From Pseudomonadota bacterium (GTDB lineage Bacteria > Pseudomonadota > Gammaproteobacteria > Xanthomonadales > Rhodanobacteraceae), in contig JAJYDI010000099.1 in assembly GCA_021777635.1 (NCBI GenBank), positions 1 to 7,379 of the forward strand: a DNA stretch of 7,379 nucleotides. The letters are read 5' to 3'. Below, one piece after another: positions 1 through 7,254 of the stretch. Each line of letters begins with the position of its first letter. Within the stretch, counting starts at the first letter, position 1. Below the pieces are notes generated by a model, which worked only from the letters and a program-made list of their open reading frames with translations, made no database searches and had not been told where the DNA came from. The translations under genes and the position numbers were made by a program.

Positions 1-993
1 GATCGCACCGGCCTGATCCTCGACATCTTCGCGCAGCGCGCGCGCTCGCACGAGGGAAAGCTCGAGGTTGAACTTGCGCAGCTCAAGCATCTCGCCACGC
101 GACTGGTGCGCGGCTGGACGCATCTGGAGCGGCAGCGCGGCGGCATCGGCCTGCGCGGCCCCGGCGAAACCCAGCTCGAGACTGACCGACGCCTGCTCGG
201 CGAGCGCGTCAAGCTGCTCAATCGCCGCATCGGGCGGGTGCAGACCCAGCGCGACCAGCAGCGCCGCGCGCGTCTGCGGGCGATCCTGCCGCGCGTGGCC
301 TTGGTCGGTTACACCAACGCCGGCAAGTCCACCCTGTTCAACGCATTGACCGCCTCGATGGTGTACGTCGCCGACCAGTTGTTCGCCACCCTCGATCCGA
401 CAGTGCGCCGCATTGACGGCCTGACCAGCGGGCCAGCGGTGCTGGCCGATACCGTCGGCTTCGTGCGCGAGCTACCGCATGATCTGGTCGCGGCCTTCCG
501 CGCCACCCTTGCCGAGGCCCGCGACGCCGACTTGCTGCTGCACGTAATCGATGCCTCCGATCCTGAGCGCGATCGGCTAATCGAGGTGGTAGACGCGGTG
601 CTCGACGAGATCGGTGCCGGCGCCGTACCGCAGCTGCGGGTGTTTAACAAGATCGACTTGGCCGGCCGCGGAGCGGCGCTGGAACGCGACGGCAGCGGAC
701 GCGTCGAGCGCGTCTGGGTATCGGCGGCCAGCGCCGCCGGGCTCGACGGCCTGCGTCAGGCGCTGGCCGAACGCCTGGGCGGTTCGCGCGTACGCGGCGA
801 GCTGCGGCTGCCCGCCGCGGCCGGGCGCTTGCACGCGCGCCTGCGCGCGCTGGGCGTATTGTCCTCCGAGCGTTTCGAGGAGGATGGCTGGCATTTGGAT
901 GTGGATGCGCCGCGCGGCCTGCTGGAACCGCTGCTGGGCGATGGCGGCGGCGAATCCGCACCCTTGCGCGCGCTGCTTGCCGCTGCCAAATGA
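1..993 (+). CDS. hflX: GTPase HflX, 5'-truncated by the window edge
   Basis: HflX is a ribosome-associated GTPase that in E. coli binds the large subunit and splits stalled ribosomes, notably under heat stress. The frame is open from base 1, giving 330 residues; E. coli HflX has about 426, so roughly 100 N-terminal residues lie off the window. The visible part starts in the conserved HflX N-domain (DRTGLILDIFAQRARSHEGK). The glycine-rich linker GGIGLRGPGETQLETDRR is at window codons 47-64. The G domain follows in order: P-loop GYTNAGKST (codons 103-111), the FATLDPT switch I element, G3 DTVGF (150-154), G4 NKID (216-219) and a G5 VSA near codon 240. A C-terminal domain of about 70 residues ends at TGA 991-993. 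All GTP-binding motifs are intact, so the protein should be active. In many gammaproteobacteria hfq lies just upstream and hflKC just downstream; the downstream part is seen here. Confidence 0.97.
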   Translation, partial: DRTGLILDIFAQRARSHEGKLEVELAQLKHLATRLVRGWTHLERQRGGIGLRGPGETQLETDRRLLGERVKLLNRRIGRVQTQRDQQRRARLRAILPRVALVGYTNAGKSTLFNALTASMVYVADQLFATLDPTVRRIDGLTSGPAVLADTVGFVRELPHDLVAAFRATLAEARDADLLLHVIDASDPERDRLIEVVDAVLDEIGAGAVPQLRVFNKIDLAGRGAALERDGSGRVERVWVSAASAAGLDGLRQALAERLGGSRVRGELRLPAAAGRLHARLRALGVLSSERFEEDGWHLDVDAPRGLLEPLLGDGGGESAPLRALLAAAK

Positions 994-1006
994 GCGCACC
1001 TACAAT
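977..1006 (+). promoter_or_regulatory. Candidate sigma-70 promoter for hflKC
   Basis: A -10 hexamer TACAAT (1001-1006) matches the TATAAT consensus at 5 of 6 positions. A -35-like TTGCCG (977-982) matches at 4 of 6, with an 18-base spacer. The element overlaps the last codons of hflX and would start transcription near 1013, leaving a leader of about 125 bases before hflK. This would let hflK-hflC-yjeT be expressed independently of the upstream hflX transcript. It is assigned by eye only. Confidence 0.45.
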
Positions 1007-1123
1007 TGGCGTCCGGCTGCCGGCTTCGTGCAGGCAGCGTGTGGCCCGTCATCCCACGGTTGGGCGCCGGATGCATCGCCCATCCTGTCTGTGCCGGCCT
1101 TTAGCCGCCGCGTCAGGCTCCGC

Positions 1124-1129
1124 AGGAGA
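1124..1129 (+). promoter_or_regulatory. Ribosome binding site of hflK
   Basis: AGGAGA lies 8 bases upstream of the ATG at 1138. It is the strongest Shine-Dalgarno match seen in the window and fixes the hflK start. Confidence 0.8.
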
Positions 1130-1137
1130 TTCGAATC

Positions 1138-2256
1138 ATGGCCTGGAATGAACCTGGCGGCGGCCAGCGCGACCCCTGGGGACGCAGCGGCGGCAAAGGT
1201 CCGGATCTGGATGCGCTGTTCAAGCGCCTGCGCGCCCGGTTCGGCCATGGCGGCACTCCCGGAGGGATCGGCGTCATCGTGCTGGCGATCGTGCTGGCCT
1301 GGCTGGCGCTGGATTCTTGGACGGTGATCAATGCGCGCCAGGTCGGCGTGGTCACCCGCTTCGGCGCCTATGACCGCACCTTGGCGCCGGGCTTTCACTT
1401 CGTGCTGCCGCGGCCGATCGAATCGGTGGACAAGGTCGACATGACCTCGGTGCGTTCGGTCTCCGACAAAATGCAGATGCTGACCAAGGACGAGAACATC
1501 GTCCAGGTCGATTTCAACATCCAGTACCAGGTCAACAACGCCGAGCAGTACCTGTACTCGATGCAGAATCCCGACGATGCGGTGCGCCAGGCTGCCGAAG
1601 CTTCGGTACGGCGGGTGGTCGGTGCGAGCACCATGGACACCATCCTGTCCGGCGAGGGCGCGGCGATGGTCGCGGCCACACAACAGTCGCTGCAGCGGCT
1701 GCTTGACAGCTACAGCGCAGGCATCACCATTACCGAGGTCAATTTCCAGAACATCTCGCCGCCGGCCGAGGTCAAGGCCGCGTTCGATGACGTCAACAAG
1801 GCGCGCGAAGACAAGCAACGGATCGAGAACGAGGCCAAGGCCTACGCCAGCAAGGTTCTGCCCGAGGCGCGCGGCAACGCTGCCCGCATTCTCGCCGAGG
1901 CTCAGGCGTACAAGGCCGCGCGCGTGGCGCGTGCCCAGGGCGACTCGCAGCGCTTCCTGCTGATGCTCAAGGAATACCGCCTGGCGCCCGAGGTCACGCG
2001 CAAGCGCCTGTGGCTGGAGACGATCGAGCAGGTGCTGCAAGCCAATACCAAGGTGCTCGACGAGAGCCACGGCCGCAACTTGATCTACCTGCCGTTGCCG
2101 CAGTCGGGCGGTCCGGCACCGGCCGTGCCGCGGATGGTGCTGCCGGGCGTCGGTGCCGAGCTGCAGACGCCCGCCGATGGCGGCGGTGCCGGCACGGCCG
2201 CGCCGCCGGGTGCGCCCGCCAGCACCAGCAGCAGCGCGCAGGGAGCCCAGTCATGA
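1138..2256 (+). CDS. hflK: FtsH protease modulator subunit HflK (SPFH family)
   Basis: HflK forms with HflC a large membrane-anchored complex that encloses and modulates the FtsH (HflB) AAA protease. The 372-residue protein (E. coli 419) begins with a glycine- and proline-rich cytoplasmic segment (MAWNEPGGGQRDPWGRSGGK). One membrane span follows at about residues 43-63 (GIGVIVLAIVLAWLALDSW). The SPFH/band 7 domain starts at about residue 64 (INARQVGVVTRFGAYDRTLA, then PGFHFVLPRPIE). A charged, alanine-rich helical region suited to coiled coil runs from about 215 to 275 (KAREDKQRIENEAKAYASKV). The last 50 or so residues are a low-complexity tail rich in Gly, Ala, Pro and Ser. The start is supported by AGGAGA 8 bases upstream. 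The stop codon overlaps the hflC start (ATGA, 2253-2256), implying translational coupling and balanced HflK:HflC synthesis. Confidence 0.96.
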   Translation: MAWNEPGGGQRDPWGRSGGKGPDLDALFKRLRARFGHGGTPGGIGVIVLAIVLAWLALDSWTVINARQVGVVTRFGAYDRTLAPGFHFVLPRPIESVDKVDMTSVRSVSDKMQMLTKDENIVQVDFNIQYQVNNAEQYLYSMQNPDDAVRQAAEASVRRVVGASTMDTILSGEGAAMVAATQQSLQRLLDSYSAGITITEVNFQNISPPAEVKAAFDDVNKAREDKQRIENEAKAYASKVLPEARGNAARILAEAQAYKAARVARAQGDSQRFLLMLKEYRLAPEVTRKRLWLETIEQVLQANTKVLDESHGRNLIYLPLPQSGGPAPAVPRMVLPGVGAELQTPADGGGAGTAAPPGAPASTSSSAQGAQS

Positions 2257-3116
2257 AGGCCATCATCATCGCCCTGGCCGTGCTGCTGGCGCTGGCCGGT
2301 TTCAACAGCGCGTTCAGCGTGCGTCAGGATCAGAGCGCGCTGCTGCTCCAGTTTGGGCGCATCGTGCGCAGCAACTACCAGCCGGGTCTGCACTTTAAGA
2401 TCCCGTTCGTGCAGCAGGCGGTGAAGTTCGACAAGCGCATCCTCACCCTCGATGCGCGCCCGGAGCGGTACTTCACCGCTGAAAAGAAAGTCGTCAACGT
2501 CGATTTCTACGTCAAATGGCGCATAGCCAATCCGGCGCTGTATTACCAGGCCACCGGCGCCGACGAAACCCAGGCCGCGGCGCGCCTGAGTCCGATGATC
2601 AAGGATGCGCTGCGCTTCGAGTTCAGCGCGCGACCGTTGGAGGAGCTGGTTTCCGGTGGTCGCAATGATGTCACCCGACGCGTGCGCGATCAGGCCAACA
2701 AGTCGGCAATGCGCACGCTCGGCGTGCAAATTGTCGATGTGCGCATCAAGCAGATTGACCTGCCCGAGTCGGTCAGTGAATCGGTCTTCAAGCGCATGCG
2801 GGCCGAGCGCATGAACCTCGCCAATGCGCTGCGTTCGAGCGGCGAGGAGGCCGCCACCAAGATCCGCGCAGACGCCGATCGACAGGCGCAGGTGCTGTTG
2901 GCGCAGGCCGACAGTCAGTCCAGCGTGATCCGCGGCCAGGGCGACGCCAGCGCCGCCACCATCTACGCTCAGGCCTACGGTCAGGACGCGAAGTTTTTCG
3001 CCTTCTACCGCAGTCTCGAAGCCTATCGGCGCAGCTTCGGCAAGGGTCACGGCGTGATGCTGCTGCAACCGGGCTCGGAGTTCCTGCGCTACTTCGACGA
3101 CGGCGGCAAAAAATGA
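2253..3116 (+). CDS. hflC: FtsH protease modulator subunit HflC (SPFH family)
   Basis: HflC is the partner of HflK in the complex that controls FtsH proteolysis of membrane proteins. The 287-residue protein opens with an uncleaved signal-anchor helix (MKAIIIALAVLLALAGFNSA), then an SPFH domain (FSVRQDQSALLLQFGRIVRS, with NYQPGLHFKIPFVQQ after it). A helical stretch follows (about residues 185-240, ERMNLANALRSSGEEAATKI), and the protein ends FLRYFDDGGKK. E. coli HflC has 334 residues, so this is a shorter form of the family. The frame is open further upstream inside hflK (to 2010), but the ATG at 2253 is chosen. It is preceded by GGGAG (2241-2245, 7 bases away), makes the classic ATGA overlap with the hflK stop, and places the membrane anchor at the N-terminus as the family requires. 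Its own stop overlaps the next start in the same way. Confidence 0.96.
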   Translation: MKAIIIALAVLLALAGFNSAFSVRQDQSALLLQFGRIVRSNYQPGLHFKIPFVQQAVKFDKRILTLDARPERYFTAEKKVVNVDFYVKWRIANPALYYQATGADETQAAARLSPMIKDALRFEFSARPLEELVSGGRNDVTRRVRDQANKSAMRTLGVQIVDVRIKQIDLPESVSESVFKRMRAERMNLANALRSSGEEAATKIRADADRQAQVLLAQADSQSSVIRGQGDASAATIYAQAYGQDAKFFAFYRSLEAYRRSFGKGHGVMLLQPGSEFLRYFDDGGKK

Positions 3117-3310
3117 TCATCCAGCGCGGCGACTTCGGTACCGCGCTGTGTCTGGTGGCGGTGATCGAGGGACTGATCTTGTTTGCGGCGCCGCATGGCT
3201 GGCAGCGCATGGCCGCCGAAGCGCAGAAAATGCCGCCGCAGCGGTTGCGCCTGGTCGGAGCGGTCGCGATTGCGCTGGGCCTGATCGGATTGCAGTTGCT
3301 GCGCCACTGA
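3113..3310 (+). CDS. yjeT: DUF2065 small membrane protein, YjeT family
   Basis: This 65-residue protein has two hydrophobic spans, about residues 9-26 (GTALCLVAVIEGLILFAA) and 47-63 (LVGAVAIALGLIGLQLL). A short polar loop between them contains PHGWQRM and the basic PPQRLRLVG. Length, topology and position between hflC and purA match E. coli YjeT (DUF2065), whose molecular function is not established to my knowledge. The ATG overlaps the hflC stop by 4 bases (ATGA, 3113-3116), so its translation probably depends on ribosomes finishing hflC. Only a weak purine-rich stretch precedes it. The coupling suggests a role linked to the HflKC-FtsH complex in the inner membrane, which is an inference from position. 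Confidence 0.88.
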   Translation: MIIQRGDFGTALCLVAVIEGLILFAAPHGWQRMAAEAQKMPPQRLRLVGAVAIALGLIGLQLLRH

Positions 3311-3353
3311 CGGCGGGCCGGGTTGTTCGGTCCCCGACCTCGGGATGACAACA

Positions 3354-3387
3354 GGGTTGAGCTTCGAAGTGACGACGGAGTTGTCGC
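3354..3387 (+). repeat. Degenerate direct repeat, copy A
   Basis: This copy begins GGGTTGAGCTT, then has GTGAC and GGAGTT. It aligns without gaps to 3402-3435 at 27 of 34 positions. It sits directly before the second palindrome, just as copy B sits before the third. Confidence 0.75.
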
Positions 3388-3401
3388 CTGCGACGCAGGA
3401 C

Positions 3402-3435
3402 GGGTTGAGCTTAAAGGTGACAATGGAGTTCCCGC
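3402..3435 (+). repeat. Degenerate direct repeat, copy B
   Basis: This copy shares GGGTTGAGCTT, GTGAC and GGAGTT with copy A, offset by 48 bases. It runs into the best palindrome of the array (6-base stem, 6-base loop). Confidence 0.75.
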
Positions 3436-3485
3436 CCCTGGGAACAGCAAGACGTCTCGCGCGAGGGTGATGACCAGGATGCCAA

Positions 3486-3500
3486 CCTGAGCGCAGCGAA
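3486..3500. repeat. REP-like core CCTGAGCGCAGCGAA
   Basis: This 15-base core resembles the abundant bacterial intergenic repeat usually written CATCCTGAGCGCAGCGAAGGAT, recalled from many genomes. Here the flanks have diverged (AA before, CGGACC after). It is probably a decayed single copy; no second copy is in the window. Confidence 0.4.
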
Positions 3501-3565
3501 CGGACCCGTGCGTGACGCGATCGATCACTTGGCCAATCTCACCTGTCGCTCCACCTGAACCTTGA

Positions 3566-4876
<1,311 letters not shown>

Positions 4877-4894
4877 GCCAGCGGCCGCACCTGC

Positions 4895-5638
4895 ATGACT
4901 TCCCGCTTGCATACGCTCGAGCTGCCTCGCGTCGCGCTGGTGACTGGCGGCAGCCGCGGCCTCGGGCGGGCAATCGCGCTCGGTCTGGGCGAGCTTGGCT
5001 GCACGCTGGCGATCAACTACCGCGCGGACGCCGAGGCGGCGGCTGCCACCCTTGCCTTACTCGCCGACCGGGGCGTGCGCGCGCAAGTTTTTCGTGCCGA
5101 TGTGTCGCGCGGGGACGAGGTGCAGGCTCTGGTGGCGGCCGTCGAGAGCGAGCTGGGTGTGATCGACATCCTGGTCAACAACGCTGGCATCGGCCCGCCA
5201 TGTGGCGTGTTCGAGGCCGACCTCGCGCACTGGGACGCGGTGCAGGATGCCAATTTGCGCTCGGCGTTCCTCGTCTCGCAGGCGGTGATCAGCGGCATGG
5301 CCACGCGCGGTTGGGGTCGGCTGCTGTTCCTGTCGTCGATCGCTGCCCACGTCGGCGGCGTGGTGTCGCCGGCTTATGCTGCGTCCAAAGCCGGCATGGA
5401 AGGGCTGATGCACTTCTACGCGCTGCACCTTCGCGAGCGCGGCGTCACCGCCAACGCGATCGCGCCGGCGCTGATCGAGAGCGACATGGTGCACGCGCTG
5501 AACATCGACCCGGGCCAGCAGCCGCTGGGCCGCTTCGGTCGCCCCGAGGAAGTGGCGATGCTGGCGCAGACGCTGGTCTGCAACGGCTTCCTCACAGGCC
5601 AGACTCTGCACCTGAATGCCGGCCGCTACATGAGCTGA
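4895..5638 (+). CDS. SDR-family NAD(P)-dependent oxidoreductase, FabG-like
   Basis: This is a classical short-chain dehydrogenase/reductase of 247 residues, the usual length for the family. The Rossmann motif TGGSRGLG is at residues 17-24 and NNAG at 95-98. The catalytic tetrad Asn120, Ser148, Tyr161 and Lys165 (in YAASK) is complete. Arg21 and Arg43 (end of the second strand, INYRAD) are basic residues where NADP-preferring members bind the 2'-phosphate, so NADPH is likely. The C-terminus (FLTGQTLHLNAGRYMS) resembles 3-oxoacyl-ACP reductases, but the substrate cannot be read from sequence and no gene symbol is given. It starts 18 bases after the purA stop and in the same frame. No clear Shine-Dalgarno precedes the ATG, so it probably relies on purA transcription and perhaps on translational re-initiation. 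A TTG at 4907 is a weaker alternative start. Confidence 0.92.
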   Translation: MTSRLHTLELPRVALVTGGSRGLGRAIALGLGELGCTLAINYRADAEAAAATLALLADRGVRAQVFRADVSRGDEVQALVAAVESELGVIDILVNNAGIGPPCGVFEADLAHWDAVQDANLRSAFLVSQAVISGMATRGWGRLLFLSSIAAHVGGVVSPAYAASKAGMEGLMHFYALHLRERGVTANAIAPALIESDMVHALNIDPGQQPLGRFGRPEEVAMLAQTLVCNGFLTGQTLHLNAGRYMS

Positions 5639-5646
5639 GTGGCGGC
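5622..5646. terminator. Hairpin at the convergent junction, possible terminator
   Basis: GCCGCTAC (5622-5629) pairs with GTGGCGGC (5639-5646): eight pairs including one G-U, around a 9-base loop. It covers the stop codon of the SDR gene and the 9-base gap to the convergent GGDEF gene. No T tract follows on either strand, so it is not a canonical intrinsic terminator. It may act as a 3'-end stabiliser or pause site. Confidence 0.3.
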
Positions 5647-5647
5647 A

Positions 5648-7162
5648 TCAGTCGGCGTCCACGGCGACACGGTTGCGTCCCGTCTGCTTGGCGCGATACA
5701 GCGCCGCATCGGCTGCCGCGACCAGTGCGTCCGTTGTCGTTGCCGCCGCCGGGAACATGCTGGCCACGCCGATGCTGACGGTGACATGGGCGCTTACAGC
5801 GGAATGCGCGTGCGGGATGCGCCGGCCCTCAACCGCGGCGCGGATGCGTTCGGCCACAAGCACTGCCGCGGGGGCGTCGGCATTCGGTAGCACGACCGCG
5901 AATTCTTCCCCGCCATAGCGGGCGAACACGCTGTCCGTTCCTCGCAGGTCGCTGCGCGCGGCCGCGCCGACGGCGCGCAGGCAGGCATCGCCAGCGGGGT
6001 GTCCGTAGTGGTCGTTGTAGGCCTTGAAAAAGTCCACGTCGAGCAACAACAGCGCGACCTGACCCCCGCCGGCGCGCGCAGCACGCCAGGCGCGGTGCAG
6101 CGCGCGCTCGAATCCGCGCCGGTTGCTGGCGCCGGTAAGGGCATCCCGGCTGCTCATGCGCTCCAGCTTTCGGTTGGCGCGATTGAGCTTGTCGTTGACG
6201 CTATGGAGCTCGGCCAGCACCGCCTGCGCAGCGCTGTGCACCTCCTGCAGTCGCTGGCGCAGCAAATGCAGATGAAGCACGCCGCCGATCTGATCGGCCA
6301 GCAGTTCCAGCACTGCGCGGGCATCGATCGAGAAGCTCTCGGCGGCTGGGCTCTCGAGGTTGAGGAACCCGAGCAGTCCGCCGGCGTGCTTGATCGGGAT
6401 CACCACCTCGGCGCGGGTCAGCGTATTGCCTTCGACGTAGTCCGGATCGGCGTGCACGTCGGATACGAACACCGTGCCGCGGAGGCGCAGGGCGCGGCCA
6501 GTCAGCCCACGCTCGGCCGGCCAGATCACGCCCGGGTGCAGATCCACGCGTGAATTCCCGGCGTACGCACGCAGCACCAGATTGCGGCCATCCGCTTCCA
6601 TCAGCGCGATCGTCGCCAGTGACAGTCCGAAGCGTTCGCGCAGGTAGGCGACGATGCCCTGCAGCATCACGTCGATGTCCTCCTCGAACAGCAGGATGTA
6701 GGACAGGTCGAGCAGCAAGTCCGCTATGCCGGCGCGGCTGCGGTAGTGCTCCAGTGCCAGCCTGCGCTCGAGCAGGGGTAGCAGTGTGCGGACGCCGGCA
6801 GAGAGCGCCTTGCCCTGCCGGCCCAGACTGCCATGCGGCGGCTTGACGATCAGGGTCCCCAGCGCGTGATCGTCGGCGTCGGTCAGCGCAAAGGTGAGTG
6901 CGCCGCGCGGGCGCTGTGTCGCCGCGGCGGCGGCCGCTGTCTCGAGCGCGGGGGCGCGCTGCAACTCGACCAGTGTTCCAGGTAGATGCCGTCCCAGTGC
7001 CTGTTCAAGGCGCTGCATCCATTGTGCGGCGTCCGCGGTGTCCGACAGCAATGCCCAGACGCTGGCATCCGGCCAGTCATGCCGTGGCACGGCGGCACGC
7101 TGCGGGGAAAGTGAGGATGACGTATGCGGCATGGTCGGATCGGGGCTGGACACGATCATCAT
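5648..7162 (-). CDS. GAF-GGDEF diguanylate cyclase
   Basis: This 504-residue cytoplasmic protein is predicted to make cyclic di-GMP from two GTP. Residues 1-150 match no domain I recognise. A GAF-type sensor domain spans about 155-300 (DIDVMLQGIVAYLRERFGLS and, later, PIKHAGGLLGFLNLES). A helical, coiled-coil-prone linker covers about 300-336, and the GGDEF domain covers 337-502. The GGDEF domain has DALTG at 340-344, the metal-binding Asp375 in LLLLDVDFFK, Asn383 and Asp392 for guanine, and GGEEF at 417-421, so it should be catalytically active. An RGTD inhibitory-site motif (407-410) is present, but six residues rather than the usual five separate it from GGEEF. There is no signal peptide or membrane span. 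The start is uncertain: GAGG (7164-7167, minus strand) lies only 1 base from the first ATG (7162), 4 from the second (7159) and 10 from a GTG codon at 7153. The gene converges on the SDR gene and diverges from the gene at 7255. Confidence 0.94.
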   Translation of the reverse strand: MMIVSSPDPTMPHTSSSLSPQRAAVPRHDWPDASVWALLSDTADAAQWMQRLEQALGRHLPGTLVELQRAPALETAAAAAATQRPRGALTFALTDADDHALGTLIVKPPHGSLGRQGKALSAGVRTLLPLLERRLALEHYRSRAGIADLLLDLSYILLFEEDIDVMLQGIVAYLRERFGLSLATIALMEADGRNLVLRAYAGNSRVDLHPGVIWPAERGLTGRALRLRGTVFVSDVHADPDYVEGNTLTRAEVVIPIKHAGGLLGFLNLESPAAESFSIDARAVLELLADQIGGVLHLHLLRQRLQEVHSAAQAVLAELHSVNDKLNRANRKLERMSSRDALTGASNRRGFERALHRAWRAARAGGGQVALLLLDVDFFKAYNDHYGHPAGDACLRAVGAAARSDLRGTDSVFARYGGEEFAVVLPNADAPAAVLVAERIRAAVEGRRIPHAHSAVSAHVTVSIGVASMFPAAATTTDALVAAADAALYRAKQTGRNRVAVDAD

Positions 7163-7254
7163 GCCTCAGTGGGCGCAAGGGTGATGAACCTGCCGGACGT
7201 CGGGCCCGGCGGTTAGACTGGAAGCATCGCGCGGATACGGGAACGGGAGCGGTC
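7163..7254. promoter_or_regulatory. Divergent intergenic region with possible promoter
   Basis: These 92 bases separate the diguanylate cyclase from the divergent gene at 7255 and must hold the start signals of both. On the plus strand TAGACT (7214-7219, 4 of 6 to the -10 consensus) lies 35 bases before the ATG, but its -35 (CTGCCG, 7190-7195, 18-base spacer) is poor. GCCGG (7192-7196) and CCGGC (7206-7210) form an inverted repeat just upstream that could be an operator. No good minus-strand promoter was found. Confidence 0.3.
7245..7249 (+). promoter_or_regulatory. Ribosome binding site of the right-edge gene
   Basis: GGGAG lies 5 bases before the ATG at 7255 and supports that start for a reading frame that is otherwise cut off by the window end. 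Confidence 0.6.

Larger units (their letters stand above)
3333..3445. repeat. Array of three palindromes at about 49-base spacing
   Basis: Three small inverted repeats recur at nearly even spacing. They are CCCG-ACCT-CGGG (3333-3344), GTCG-CCTG-CGAC (3383-3394) and GTTCCC-GCCCCT-GGGAAC (3428-3445). Their centres are near 3338, 3388 and 3436, so the spacing is about 50 and 48 bases. The sequence between them is itself repeated. The layout resembles degenerate REP-type intergenic repeats of Xanthomonadales and relatives, where a GTCAT-plus-hairpin unit occurs in clusters. The family assignment is from memory. Confidence 0.55.

Noticed and set aside
1000..2070. Long minus-strand open frame (356 codons) antisense to hflK
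   Set aside because: GC-rich coding sequence yields long antisense frames. The plus strand encodes an unmistakable HflK, and the antisense translation resembles no protein family I recognise.
2010..2252. Upstream extension of hflC to give a 368-residue protein
   Set aside because: The extension lies inside hflK coding sequence and would bury the N-terminal membrane anchor. The ATG at 2253 has a ribosome binding site and the typical ATGA overlap.
2085..3068. Long minus-strand open frame (327 codons) antisense to hflC
   Set aside because: It is the shadow of a real HflC gene and has no recognisable domain or ribosome binding site.
3333..3445. Repeat array considered as a CRISPR
   Set aside because: There are only two imperfect repeats of about 34 bases, with a palindrome rather than a spacer between them, and no cas genes are nearby.
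3428..3445. Palindrome GTTCCC...GGGAAC considered as an intrinsic terminator
   Set aside because: It is followed by AGCAAGACG, not a T tract, and the stem has only six pairs.
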